The notes beneath the pieces were generated by a model. It did no database searches, had not been told where the DNA came from, and was given only the letters and a program-made list of their open reading frames with translations. A DNA stretch of 64,000 nucleotides, taken from positions 33,104,033-33,168,032 of the forward strand of contig JAJKFL010000014.1 in NCBI GenBank assembly GCA_021186555.1, in the 5' to 3' direction. Below, one piece after another: positions 10,601 through 22,269 of this stretch (positions are counted from its first letter, which is position 1; each line of letters starts with the position of its first letter). Made by a program: the position numbers and the translations under genes. Source of the DNA: Reticulitermes speratus. Lineage: Eukaryota > Arthropoda > Insecta > Blattodea > Rhinotermitidae.

Positions 10601-12059
10601 TTTTTTTGCGAGACCGCACGGCCGTACATGTAGGAAGACTGCAGTCTTATACCAAACGTTATTCACACCAAATGAACGCATAATGGGGACGTTGTATCTA
10701 TCTGCACGTTTATTGTTTGAAATAATTAAACGGATTTAAGTGAACAATCTGATATTGTACGTTTATGCTAAAGGCGTTGACCTAAAAATACAAAAGGCGT
10801 TTTTTAAAAATGGGCTATAAAAATAAGGATGTGTGAATACGTATATAATAAGAGCGTAATATTTGGCGTCAGATTTGTTAGTAGCTGCGAATAAGAACAC
10901 AAGGTAGCAGCCATGAACGGAAGTGGGTGATGTTGTCAGTGAGTGTTACAGTCTCAACATGTGCCCAGTAAAGTTACATGGCCTACTTACTAAGTAGAAC
11001 TGTGACTTCAAGTGTCCCTCAAGGGTTACACCGTATAATAGACAATCTGTGGCAGGGTTGAACAATACTGTTTCCACATATGTGACTACATGCATTCCGG
11101 TAGAAATTCATCGTAGGAAGGTTACTCCAAAACGCCGGTAAATTTGTGCCAGACAACGCGGTGTTATCTCTCATAAGACAATACTTTTAACAGTCATCAC
11201 CATAAGAATTTCACGTTCCGCATTGGAAGGGTTACATTTGCAAACCATATTTAGAGCTGGAGACTGTCAAATTTTCCCGTTGAAATTTCAGTTTGGTTCA
11301 TACAAGTCAAATAAGTCATGTAATTGATGTAGGACGTTTCGCTTGAACTCGGTTAGTTACGTCAGTTGCATGTGGATGAGAACTCCTTTCGTGGGGAGTG
11401 AGGAGGAATAGGAAGGGGCTGGGTGTGAGGTGTCCGTCTTTGGGTGTGTCCACCTATCACGCGAGTTAGAATCACGTGGTATCAAAGGGTGAACAAACAT
11501 CACAAAATCATCAACGTATTTACATTTCTAGCTGTTCCGGTCAAACTGCCTGTAGACTGATTCAGACATTTATATTCATGCACAGTACGCCAATTCTCCA
11601 GACTATTTAACGTTAGTGGGGTCGTGAGTTGAATACATCATGACGCAAGAGGATGCGTCATGACGCCGCAGAATTTGATCCAGCAAGATGCTGTAACAGC
11701 AACTGTCTGCAGTTGTGTTTGACAGGTGCTAGGTTTTAATCTTGCAATTGAGGTTTATATGATTTTGTTCATTATATCCAAATGAATGTCTGAATCGAAC
11801 AATAAAATTGGCACAACCTTTGCCTTCCAAGTACAGGCTCATTGGAAATTGACTTTCTCCATTGAAACTTACAGTGCTGCCGCATTTTATGCGGATTTGA
11901 AATAGTGCGATGTAAAAAATGTTAATAAATTCTCACTTTGTGCCCAAAGTTTGAAAAAATGCGAATGCCTTGGAACATCAAGTGCGAAGACAGCGCTTCT
12001 TAATTAGGTGCCTGTTACATATTATATTCCTTCATTGTCGTCGGAATATGATAATTTTA
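10601..12059. other. No recognisable feature
   Basis: Low-information AT-rich stretch. Nothing I could match to a family. Confidence 0.4.
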
Positions 12060-12715
12060 GTTGTAATATATATATATATCCGTTAAATACAACAAATGTA
12101 TTAAATCTAACATTGCATGTTATTTATTGAACACCAGGAAACTAAGTACTCAGTTGCCTGGTGTTCAATAAACAGCACGACACAAGAACGGGCGTGCATA
12201 GCATAAACCAGTAGTGTAGAAAAATGCTAAATAGTCAACGTGAATACACACAAAGTGTAATAACTTCAGAAACACACGCAACCCACTAAGTACTGAACAC
12301 CAAAAAGAATAACTAGTCATACACCTTGAACTTATCGGTTTCCAGAGAACGTATGCACATGCATGTATATAAATACATCAGGGAAACTAAATTTTCGAAG
12401 ACATATATCAGAACATGTCTGCACAACAAATTCTTAAAAAATGTTTAACATTCGTACAAATAATTCTGTATGTTTTTAATAACAAAACAAAAAGATACTT
12501 AAGGAATAAAAATATCCATTATAATCCAATGTTGTGAAAATTATGAAATTTATGACATCTCACAAATTACAAATTTCTTCTAACGCATGTCCACATGGGT
12601 TTTAAATTATGGACTTTAATGCCTGAAGATGATCCAGGACGATCGGAACATGTAGCATGCAATGTTAGTTTTGATACATTTGTTGTGTTTGACGGCAATA
12701 TATAAATGACTACTA
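12060..12715. mobile_element. Inverted-repeat element, about 650 bp
   Basis: 12083-12120 (from CCGTTAAATAC to TAACATTGCATG) is inverted at about 12656-12695 (GCATGCAATGTTAG... to GTGTTTGACGG), roughly 35 of 40 positions matching, and the similarity extends into the flanking ATATATA runs. Inside lies a hairpin (12123-12138 with 12157-12172). Near the right arm is CCTGAAGATGATCCAGGACGATCGGAACATG. No ORF is preserved. It could be a Penelope-like remnant or a MITE. Confidence 0.5.
12123..12172. repeat. Stem-loop, 16-bp perfect arms
   Basis: TTTATTGAACACCAGG (12123-12138) is the exact reverse complement of 12157-12172, with an 18-base loop that itself can pair AACT with AGTT. Confidence 0.85.
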
Positions 12716-13162
12716 ATTTGTCACAACACAACAGAATAAATTCCATCAAAATTATGATTTTTGTTAAATTTTGTATGTAGTGTACTACATAAATTAATTA
12801 GTCATGAAATTAACTTTTATTGTTTATTTATATATTTTGTGCTTAAAGGTATGTTTAAAAGCAAAAATTCGCTACAGTGGTTGTAGACTTAGGCGCTCAG
12901 AGAAAGTATTTACTCCTACTTTACATTTATTCCTATGAGAAAATTAGTGCTGAATTATGCGAGGTATTCAGGAAAGCATACGTCGCATAAAATGTGACCG
13001 CACTGTATGTAATTTCCTTGTAGTCACATAATATTTTAGCTTGTTTTGTAAAGTTCTGAAAGTCACGGAATTGTTTGACTCTTGCCCGCGGTGCCTGAGA
13101 ACGCATCTGTGCGTCCCAGTTATCTCAGTGGCAACAAAATCTTGTGCCTGAAGCAGTCGGTA
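12716..13162. other. No recognisable feature
   Basis: AT-rich, no supported ORF. Confidence 0.4.
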
Positions 13163-13262
13163 CGATGGCGTTAATTCAAGACAAAGCTCAGTGCTTCATG
13201 TGGTTTACCGAATTCTAAGCAACTGTAAGCGTTCAGCTCAATTTTTTACTTGACTACGGAGA
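13163..13262 (+). pseudogene. Possible transposase N-terminal fragment (helix-turn-helix end)
   Basis: The frame from the ATG at about 13164 reads MALIQDKAQCFMWFTEF, then a stop, then ATVSVQLNFLLDYGE. This resembles the N-terminus of insect Tc1/mariner-superfamily transposases of the kind found at 17.6 kb (a short 'DKAQCV.WFAE...SVTAVQRNFR..YG' opening). Only about 30 codons can be followed before it is lost. It is a weak call from family memory. Confidence 0.4.
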
Positions 13263-14685
13263 ATAACCTGTAAGTTCCTTATGGATTCCTTCCGCTTTAC
13301 TAAATATAAGGAGAAAGGAAGCGCGGTAAAGAGATGAATCATGAGGAAGATCAGAGATTTTAGAAAATATGTTGAACACGTAACAGTATCATGTGTACGG
13401 ACGCACTGATCGTGCTGCTGACCGGACGGCTTCGTACTGACTGCGTTACGCTTATACCTTTACTGGGGCTAAGAATGTCGAGAGCGCATGCGTGCACAAG
13501 ACATCGTATGAAAGGAAAGAAAACTTTGAGGATTTACGAACATGTTGCGACAAACAACATGATTATACGTCTCAAAATAAATGAGATATTCATATTTAAA
13601 TCAAGCGAGTTCTTATACGAAATAAATTGTTTTTGTGTGCACCAATTTTACTTTCAGATATTTAAGGAAACTGAAGTCATATTCAAGCCATTTACCCGAG
13701 TATCACAGGCAAGTTATGAAACAGAAGCTGATCGACTGGTAATCGTTCTGTAGCTTCTGGCCCCTATCCAGCCTTCCTTAAAATTGTTTGCTGAGGCTCT
13801 TACCCAGGAGATAAAACGGTTAGAGAATAAATTAAATTGTTGAATGTAATTCCGAGACCCAAATGCATGTAACTTTATTCTCACTGCAGTGCATATCTTT
13901 CTCTTGGGATTAGACACAGGGACATCGGAACCTTCTTACACACCCACCTACGAGTGTCAAGAGTACTTGGTACTTTCATGGCAGCTCCTTCCTCTAAGGA
14001 GAATATAATTAAATTCACGATTTTTTCTTACTTTCTTCGTCATTTTAAGTTAAGTGACGTAATATTCTTTGAATACCAAGAAAAATTTGAGTGATTTTTT
14101 CTTCTTCTTCTCCCCATCACATTACGCTGTCAGATACTTTATCAATCAAGAACTGCACGAAAAGCTTAATACGTAGTGGAAACGTCTTCATACAATAGAC
14201 TATTCTAAGGGCTACTGGTTCTTTATAAAAGCATGGCATCATGAACCTTATCGACTGTGGGGTGGGTGGGTCCTTCCGTCTGTCTTCTTTCTTTCTCGCA
14301 TACACTTTGTCCCCTTTAAAAGCAGTAATTACTACACCCAGAATTGAGTCGAAAACATATTGTCAGTCGAATAAGCTAATCGATTAAATCGAGGTGCTGA
14401 AATCGATTTAGAAAGCACTATAGAAACGGAAGTTAAGTGACGTAGGGCAAAAAGAAAACTATGGCGAGAAGCATTTATTTCTAAGACACATAGGGAACCT
14501 TTAGAACAGACGTTTCCTGATAGTCGATGATGTAATAAAGAGGCTAGACGTTTTAATCCGCTGTCACCAGTGTCATCAACGAACTGGCTGTTGCAGCGAC
14601 ACGTCCGAGACTTTATACTGAAGATGGTTCATCGGTTATACTGAGATTTATCATCGGTCTTCTTACTCCCTACTCGCTACGGGAT
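13263..14685. other. Unassigned region with a 120-codon ORF
   Basis: The ORF at 13391-13753 has no recognisable domain, no splice signals I could defend and ordinary AT-rich composition. I treat it as chance. Confidence 0.4.
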
Positions 14686-14918
14686 GGACGGTCCGGGGAT
14701 CAAATCCGGTGGGAGAGAGATTTTCCATGTCAATTCAGACCTGCCTAGAAGCCCACCAAGCCTCCTGTACCATAGGTATCTGGTCTTTTCCGGGGACAAA
14801 GCTGCCGGGGCGGGGTGCTGACCACCCACTCCCTTCTAGAGCCGTGGTTGCGAATGGGTTCGAGCTGTAACTCCGCCACCCCTCTGTGTCTGCATAAGCA
14901 TGTCATGGTGTAACCTTT
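14686..14918 (+). repeat. B-type SINE, diverged
   Basis: GGGGATCAAATCCGG resembles a B box near the start. The body has GGGGACAAAGCTGCCGGGGCGGGGTGCTGACCACCC, the 3' module reads GAATGGGTTCGAGCTGTAACTCCGCCACCC, and the end is TAACCTTTACC. The middle block matches 37.66 kb. Confidence 0.55.
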
Positions 14919-14937
14919 ACCTGCTTACTCCACCTAG

Positions 14938-15030
14938 AAAATCACGTGAGAGTACCTTGCTTAGGCCACGATCACTTCCTTCAGAATCTTTTAAAAGCAT
15001 CAATCATTGACCATCCTATCACGCGAATCT
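14938..15030 (+). repeat. Dispersed repeat E fragment
   Basis: GTACCTTGCTTAGGCCACGATCACTTCCTTCAGAATC then CATCAATCATTGACCATCCTATCACG follows the repeat E order (GGCCACGACCGCTTCC, then CATCCCAT). Confidence 0.5.
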
Positions 15031-17000
15031 GTTTTGACCTAAGTGGCAGCGTTACAAAATAAACCACAAGAAGAATAATCACCGGAGTGGTCCTACGAGT
15101 ATCTATGGCTTTTTTCTTCCCTCGACAATTGCAGTAACCTTGCCATCTCAATTCTGGGAGTCTCCCACTTCTTTCTGTGGTCGGAGTATAAAGACTGTAG
15201 GACTATGTCCTTTTTAAGTTCGTAAAAGGTTTTTTTATTTATTCAGAGATATTCTTTGTAATCACCTCATTTCTGTTAGGAAATCCTAAGTCTTATTCTG
15301 TAACCCAAACACGGAGAGACACCAATTCTAAATCTTCGCGGCTACACGTCCTATTTATGAACTTCTGATTTGGAGGGTTGGGCGCCATTAATCCTTCTGG
15401 TAAATATAAAGCGAAGGAATGTCCTGCCTCATGTAGGTTCTGGCTAAGATCAGTGGCTGCATGAAAGTTTTCTCAGAGATACATGCTTATGTTTAGTAGG
15501 GTTAATTCGGAAGAAGCATTTGAGTAGTGTATGCAGCAGCGTTGTTCGCTGTGGTTTTCTGATGCAGTCATACATCGGAATGTTTTCTTACATCGTACAA
15601 TTTGTACATATGATTCCCCTAGCACACAGATCGAAGATGAATCTTTAGACGTGTAGTTACACCCAAGGTCTAATACATTGTTGTGGGCTAAACAGACTTA
15701 CATAAACTTCACTGCACTAGGCCGGTAAAACTTTACGTTTATGAATTTACGCGAAGACAAAACCATTTTTCTTTTGCGCACTGCAAAAGTTTAAGTTAAA
15801 AGTGCCTATCACAAACACGCCGAAATGGCTATTGGCGACGCCTACCAAAATGTTTTAAAATTAACGGTGTCTGATTAGTCAGTCTGGAGTGATACATACG
15901 CCATTTCTTGATCGAATGACCTGTTTCTTTTTGCATAAACACCTTCTCATTGGCTGACCGAAGACAATAGACAAGATTGACAATCTCTGCTAACGGGAAT
16001 ACTAAAGGCAAGCCTTTCGTGTGTGTGTGCGTAAAATAGACAGTATGCTCACACAGCAATGTACGTCACGTTGCTCTTATTCTGATCTTTCGAATAATTC
16101 ACTGACAATGTCTAAAAGTCCGCGTCTTCTCTCCATGACAGATAAATTTATATAGCTGAAAGGGAACGGGAAATAACATCGAGGAAGGCCTTGTCTTCTC
16201 CTTTCTTGACCGTGACAACGTCAAATTTTTGTTCTGAAAAACAAAATAGAAGATCACATGCTGAGCGGGGTCTTGAATTATCCGAGGGGATAAGTCGGGC
16301 TACGAACCTGGAACATGTACATCTACAGTTTATTATTTGTTCTGTCAGTCACTCAGTTTATATATTGTCGAATGTTCGAAGTACAAGGAACAGTTAATTG
16401 TAAATGACGTAAAAAGAAGTGGTAGTGGCCTGATCTGAAATACTGCCTCGGTATTTGCCTCCTGGGAGGACTGGGGAAGGCGGCGACAATTTTCATTAAG
16501 GGTAGTCCGACTCCTGGCTGAAGTTAGAGCCGGAAACCTCCTGAATAAAACTCACAATTGTTACTCCTTGATCTAGCCTCTTCTGAAACTTTTTCACACC
16601 TATTTCCTGTAGGCATATGTCTAATTTTTTATTCTTATGTATACTGCAATGTATCTTAATCAATTGTTTCTACAGCTTCCTTTCAGAATATCCTTTGAGC
16701 TTCCTAAATTCATATTAATGTGAACGAGGGGCATATATATTACAATAGTCGTCTTTCTTTACTGTGATACTCAGTTGAACTTTGTCTGTTGTGTGATTAA
16801 AATATGATATTCTAAGAACACGACGTTCAGGATACTGGGTTTGTCTCCGTCATCGTGAACGAAGGGGGAAGAAGCCTGATCTTACTGTCATTATAGAATG
16901 TAGTCAGAGGCAGTATCCGAAACGTCGTTTGCTTAGAGTATTGTGTTTTATTCAGATAAGGGACGAAGTCCAGTTGCAGTTTAAGTCAGTTTTATTCTAT
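15031..17000. other. Mostly unassigned; weak foldback piece near its end
   Basis: 16895-16950 contains AGAGGCAGTATCCGAAACGTCG, reminiscent of the inner arm of the foldback family. The rest has no feature I can name. Confidence 0.35.
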
Positions 17001-17008
17001 ATATTTAT

Positions 17009-17452
17009 TTACGTGCTAGCACAAAATGGACAATTTACAGAATTAGCATTAATACACGAAAAACACGCATGCGCTTCCTTAAAAAACAGAAAATAAAAAC
17101 AACAAAACAGATGACAAAAACAATGCAATATCGTCCAGTTATCTAACAAATCAGTTTTAAAGTGAGAAAAATTGTAGGTAATTATAATGAACACAGTTTC
17201 ATCACTTATAAGGGAATTTAATAAAGAAAAACAGTAAATTTGCAAATATAAAATCTGGTGAAGAATAAAAAATGTTCCTGTAAACGTGTGAATGTTTCGG
17301 TGAAAGAAATTCGCACCTGATGCGAAACTAGCAGAATGGCATTTTAAGTTTCCTAGCAGGAACATACCGTACAGAAATACATAATAGAGTGTTTCGCTAC
17401 GTAATGACCAAACTTCAGTATTGTGTTCAACAGGCCATTTGGAGCAAAACAA
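17009..17452 (-). other. Longest ORF of the window (147 codons), unrecognised
   Basis: The predicted product is rich in Phe, Leu, Cys and His with no recognisable domain and no defensible signal peptide. The stretch is AT-rich and the composition is that expected from reading A-rich DNA backwards. It lies just upstream of a dead transposase. Probably a chance ORF. Confidence 0.2.
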
Positions 17453-17601
17453 TTTCTAATGAAACATTTTTTTTACCGGCATCATTATCAAGTTACGTTC
17501 TAGTGAAGCGAGGTAGAAGTGCTTTACCTTATCCGAGTCCCTGCATGTACACTGTCTTGACTAGTGGCTGTGTTGTTTTGTAGTACGGTGTGGTAGTAAC
17601 A

Positions 17602-18665
17602 ATGCCAAACACTTTTACAAAGAAGAACATGCCAACATGCATGTTGTGTACGGTTTCTACACTGGAAATGCTAGGGCTGCTGTTGTGGAATGGCTGCAAC
17701 TTTACCCACATCGGAAAAAATTTTAAACCGTACACAGAATTGTGAGGGAAACACTTTCCTTTCTACGAGCGCATGCAGAACATGAAAAACAACGGCTTGG
17801 AGGAAGTGATGTTCTGGCAGCAATGCAACGAACCCAAGTATAAGCAGGTTTTCCAGGACGACTGGTGTATCACGAGCATACGTATGGAGAAGTTATGCAC
17901 TACGATGATTTCTGTGCGTGTCACCTTCAAAGAGTACAACACGTTTTACAACGACATCACGCCAACCTGTAAGATTTTGTGAATGGCTGCAACCACGGCT
18001 ATAAATTCTGCCTACATTCTGTTCATGCATGAAGCTCAATTTACCCGGAATTGTATCACTAACAAAAGGAATTCGCACTCTTCGGCACAGGAAAGTCAAC
18101 ACCAGGTAGCACAACGCCGTTTTCAACAGTAATTGTCGGTTAATGTATGGTGTGGAGTAGTAGGCAATAACCTTACTGGATCACATGTTATCGAGGGAGG
18201 CTTAACAGCCCCGTATTACAGAAAGTTTCTGGAAAATGAATTACATCTGTACACGTATTTAGAGGATGTGCCTCATGCAACATGGGGATGAATGTGGCAA
18301 CAACATAACGGCACACCTCCGTGTTTTGGCACGGAGGTAACGGAATTTTGGACGAGAATTGTAAAGCAAGAAGGATTGGAAGAAAAGGGACGGTGGCTTG
18401 GCGCGCTTGGTCACCCGATTTGAACCCATTAAATTTGTTTCTGTGGGGATGCATGAAGTCGAGAACGTATCACAGTGGTAAACCAGAAGGAAGGAAGGCA
18501 TCAGTCAAGATAGGCCATAAATGAAGACGCCGTTGATATCAGAAAAGAACTGGGAAGAAATGAAATGGCAACATTCAATGATGCAACGACTGGCAGCATG
18601 CATAGAGCGTATGATGGGAATTCCGAACATGTGTTTTCATAACCTTGAAACTGAAAATTTGTAAA
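17602..18665 (+). pseudogene. Tc1/mariner-superfamily transposase, dead copy
   Basis: Homologous to insect transposases with an N-terminal helix-turn-helix (DUF4817-like) and a DDE_3-type core. After the ATG at 17602 and a frameshift near 17640, HVVYGFYTGNARAAVVEW is seen, then HRIVRETLSFLRAHAEHE. In the core, VNVWCGVVGNNLTGSHVIEG, PYYRKFLENELHLY and LEDVPHATWG are in one frame. WRAWSPDLNPLNLFLWGCMKS follows in another. The first catalytic Asp position is His (18028-18030), the second is His (18304-18306), and the third is Asn (18432-18434). At least two frameshifts and several stops occur. Terminal inverted repeats were not identified. Confidence 0.85.
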
Positions 18666-18842
18666 CTTTTAAAGTGATGATAATAAGGAGGAGTTGAAAA
18701 GACAATTTTGATTCAGTGCTACATTAAACTAGTAAGTAAATTGATAACGGTGTGGAAACGAGATGTAGTTTATGTATTTTTTGTCCAAATGACCTGTAGA
18801 ACACGGTCTTGAAGTCTGACCACTACGTCGCGGAATATCCTA
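18666..18842. other. Spacer
   Basis: AT-rich, might include the 3' UTR of the transposon copy. No terminal repeat found. Confidence 0.35.
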
Positions 18843-18883
18843 TATACGTACGTACATACGTACATACATACATACATACATAC
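18843..18883. repeat. (TACA/TACG)n microsatellite
   Basis: Tetranucleotide run TACGTACATACGTACATACATACATAC. Confidence 0.9.
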
Positions 18884-19022
18884 CTCAAACTGCAAACCTG
18901 CATATATATTACACTCCTATATTCCATGGAGCCAGTATTTAATCAGATTTTAATCAAAGTGATAACAGGATGTGGAAAAAGCAATTAAAGTACAAAGTAT
19001 GAGGAGCTGGGGTAAACTAATC

Positions 19023-19289
19023 GTCGATCCCAGTGGCCGCGCGGTCTAAGGCGTAGATTCGCGGCCGCTCGCTTGCTGGGATTGTGGGTTCGAATCCCGC
19101 CGGAGGCATGGATGTCTGTCTCTTGTGAGTGTTGTGTGATTTCACGTAGAGGTCTCTGCGTCGGGCTGATCGCTCATCGAGAGGAGTCCTACCTGTTGTG
19201 GTGTGTCTGAGTGTGATCGTGAAGCCTCGATAATGAGGAAGCCCTGGCCCACTACGGACTGTTGCGCCATGGAAAGAAGAAGAATAATG
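19023..19289 (+). repeat. Leu-type SINE with target-site duplication
   Basis: The head GATCCCAGTGGCCGCGCGG, TCTAAGGCG and GTGGGTTCGAATCCCGCC (A and B boxes) is tRNA-Leu-like. The body carries ATGGATGTCTGTCTCTTGTG, GAGGAGTCCTACC, TGTGGTGTGTCTGAGTG and GATCGTGAAGCCTCGATAATGAGG. The tail is GAAGAAGAATAATG. The flanks GTAAACTAATC (19012-19022) and GTAAAGTAATC (19290-19300) form an 11-bp duplication with one mismatch, so this is a relatively recent insertion. It serves as the reference copy for the family. Confidence 0.85.
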
Positions 19290-19307
19290 GTAAAGTAATC
19301 ATTATAC

Positions 19308-19592
19308 ATGCTTGGACAGGTCCTTAGGTTTCCTGGAAGTTGAGGTTCCCAGACTTTGTAGACAATAGGCACATGAAGGCGGCAAGATTGTCAGCCGTAC
19401 GCATCGCCGCCTTTAAACCCCAGGATACACCCCCTGGTACGCCTTATTATTAGAGGCTGAGTCGACCCCAGGGCCATAGTGCGCCCGGAAGAATTAAGTC
19501 AATGAAAATTCCCAATAGCCCCATTGGGATTCGAACCCGCGACCTTCCGGGTTGTAGCGCAGTGCCTCACAACCAACTACGCCATGAGGAAC
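19308..19592 (-). repeat. T-type SINE
   Basis: On the minus strand it opens with a tRNA-like head, GGCGTAGTTGGTTGTGAGGC and CGCGGGTTCGAATCCC (B box, about 19545-19530). The body contains TCATTGACTTAATTCTTCC, CCCTGGGGTCGACTCAGCC and GGCGGCGATGCGTACGGCTG. It aligns closely with 27.79-28.05 kb. It lies downstream of a plus-strand Leu-type SINE. Confidence 0.75.
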
Positions 19593-21479
19593 TATTAACA
19601 ACAGAAAAATATTACGAAGTTTTCACATAAATTACCACAGTTTTAGATTAAATTCAATTTGTATAGGCCAATAAGATTATGAATCATTTGAAACATAAGA
19701 AATTCATAATCAGACTTAAGGTATTGTGTATTTAAGTACACTCTTAATGTTTAATTTAAGGATTTGCATTCAGACGGACCGTGTGCCTACTTGTTGGAAG
19801 TTTTTGTGCCTCCATATTACTTACGTTTTTGAAAATATGAGAGGTAGGCAAATTTTCAGCGAATATGGTACTTATTCCTTGTACCAATACCAAGTACACC
19901 TGACTTTTTCTTAATTTTTCTTGGTTATTTACAATCAAGCATATAAATTAAAATATGTGGCTGTACGGAAGAAGTACAATTTATAGCCTCTTAAATATAT
20001 TTTTGTAAGAATTTCCACGTTCTGCACTAAACATACTTCTAAAAAAGTTCTCTTGGAGACTAAATATCTTTTACTGTGATATGTAACCCCCCCCCCCCAG
20101 ATTATTTTCTATTATATTATATGGTGAAATAGGCAAAATAATGCGTTTCAGTGTCGCTGGTGTGAAACACAGATTTATCTGCATAACATGCTGCACGTAA
20201 TTCAGGAAAAATTTGATCAGTATTATTCTCCCAATTCAGTTGATTTCAAAATTAGAAACCAAGATATTTTTATTTGACTAATCTTCTATAAATTTGCCAT
20301 TCACTCTTGTGAAATAAAAGTATGTTTGTAACTGAACAGTAATCACCGAAATGTTTACTAGAAACTATGAAGCTATGTCATTAGGAAACATTGCGGCTTA
20401 GGATAAGGTTTTATTTTTGAAGGAATATGTTGTATTTATATGTATTAAAGAAATACGTGTCCTAGAATTGACCCTTAGAGAGCTCCATGTTTCGTTGTTC
20501 CTTAGTTTGAGAAAAGAATCCGAGTGTCATAATTGTTTGTCAACTTTTTTGCTTTTTGACTGTTAGATAGAAATTTAGTGTCTGAAAAGGAAAGAAAATA
20601 TTTAAATTAAGATAAATGTTGGTGAAAAATAGTGCATCAAAACAATGCCTCCTCTCACTTGAAGTATGCAATTTTAGGTACTATAGTGCATTAGCGTAAC
20701 TGTAATTGGGGTGGGGAAAGGAGCGATTATAACAGAGTGCTGCAAACTTCGCTGGATGCGTTCCAGCTTGTTTGCATCATTAGACTAATATAATTACTGT
20801 TAACAGAAGTGTAATCTAATTTAACTAAGGTAAAATAGAATATCAATAAATAGTCACGAGAGGAGAGAAAATGTTGTAGTGCGAACAAGACCCTGCAACT
20901 CAGTACGTTAAGAAAATGTGTTATCAGTATGATGATGAACGTATGGTTTTAAGTAAAAAAAAATACCTTCAGATCTTTAACAGAGTCAACTTGGTTTATG
21001 CAGGATTCACACAGATTGTAATCATAAATTTACGTATTAGTCATTTTTAGAAAGTAATATATCCATCTTTACTAATGATGAAATTTTTAAAGTTAATAGC
21101 GTCAGAGTCTCGTATTGAATCAGTATCAAATGAGAATTAACACGAGATATTTTGATGTAATGAGTAAAATGATATATATATATTACTTAGTTATGCTGTG
21201 TAAGTCGTTTACGAATATGTTAAAATTCAGAAACCTCACAATGTACGAGTATCTTTATGGGACATCCGAAAGTAGTCCAAATAGACAGGAAAGTATTCCA
21301 GATATTCTTAGAAGATATTGTCTACTGACTACGTAATTACAAATTCATTTTCCTTAATCATCAGTAATCCCGAAAGCACTAAGTTCATTAATAAGAACAA
21401 TACGAAGTCAAGGTCGAAAACACTGATGAGATCAAAATGCATCCTGTGGCATCGCCTTCACGTTGAGAGCAATCCACAG
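19593..21479. other. Unassigned AT-rich region
   Basis: Includes a 12-base poly-C run at 20087-20098. No ORF with a recognisable domain. Confidence 0.45.
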
Positions 21480-22155
21480 GTATAGTAAAGTCATTATAAA
21501 CCTAAGCTACCAAATTAGGAAGGGCAGATTTGGGTTTAGTAAAACCCATTTGGAAAGGACTTAATTTAAACTGTAAATTGTGAGAAATATCATCATGAGT
21601 AACGATTGAAAATAATTTAGAAAAATTACGCAGAAAATAAATAGGCTGATCCTTGGCAATGGAGACACTTTTGTCTCTTTAAAAAATAGGAGCAATTGCC
21701 GCTGCTTTTGAAAAGTCGTAAAAGGCTGCTGAGGTAAGGTGATAATGAAAATATACCGGTACAAAATTATCAGAGTACCCATTTATAATAAAACCAGGAA
21801 CATAACCATTTCCGACAAATTGAATTGTATTTTTATTTAGATCCATATCAGGAAGTGAACTTGAAGACAGAGACAAGTGCACCTGTACGACGATTATTGC
21901 AGAATGATTGGAAAAGTATTCTGCAAATAAATTCGCTTCTTCACGAGGTTCATATAAATAAGCACAGTAAACCTGAAGCTGATTACGGGGTGTGATTAAT
22001 TTCTTAAATGAGGATGCATTTTTTCAAAATTTCTTGATTATAGACTTTAAATGATCATCAGTGGACTTCAAACAATCAAGAAGCTTTTACAAAATTGCAC
22101 TAAAATATTCTCTATGATTAAACAACTTGTGAAAGTATATTTTCTTCAAAATATA
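21480..22155 (-). pseudogene. CR1/Jockey-like LINE fragment, RT N-terminal region
   Basis: Minus-strand frames give NASSFKKLI, EPREEANLFAEYFSNHS, then VPGFIINGYSDNFVPV (the conserved 'VPSFIIKGCS..FAPVL' block), then FSKAAAIAPIF and SLFIFCVIFLNYFQSLLMMIF (the 'ISLLNNFSKIFE' block). These are the linker and first motifs of a CR1/Jockey-type reverse transcriptase, in the correct order. Frames shift between blocks and the later RT motifs are absent. It follows another copy in the same orientation (22270-23760) but repeats an earlier part of the protein, so it is a separate insertion. Confidence 0.7.
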
Positions 22156-22174
22156 TTCTAAAGAATTAAAATCA

Positions 22175-22186
22175 GGGGGGGGGGGG
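22175..22186 (+). repeat. Poly-G run, 12 bases
   Basis: Homopolymer between the two LINE fragments. Confidence 0.9.
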
Positions 22187-22269
22187 AATTTTAAGTAATT
22201 TAGGACATTAATATATTTATATTATAAGTAATTGAATAAACGATGATGACAAAGGGATAAGAACTACCG

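Noticed and set aside
13391..13753. 120-codon ORF as a gene
   Set aside because: No recognisable domain and ordinary composition.
17009..17452. 147-codon minus-strand ORF as a gene
   Set aside because: Phe/Leu/Cys-rich, no domain, no splice or start context, and consistent with chance in AT-rich sequence.
18188..18524. Several ORFs on both strands as separate genes
   Set aside because: They are frames of the dead transposase; the plus-strand one is its C-terminal part.
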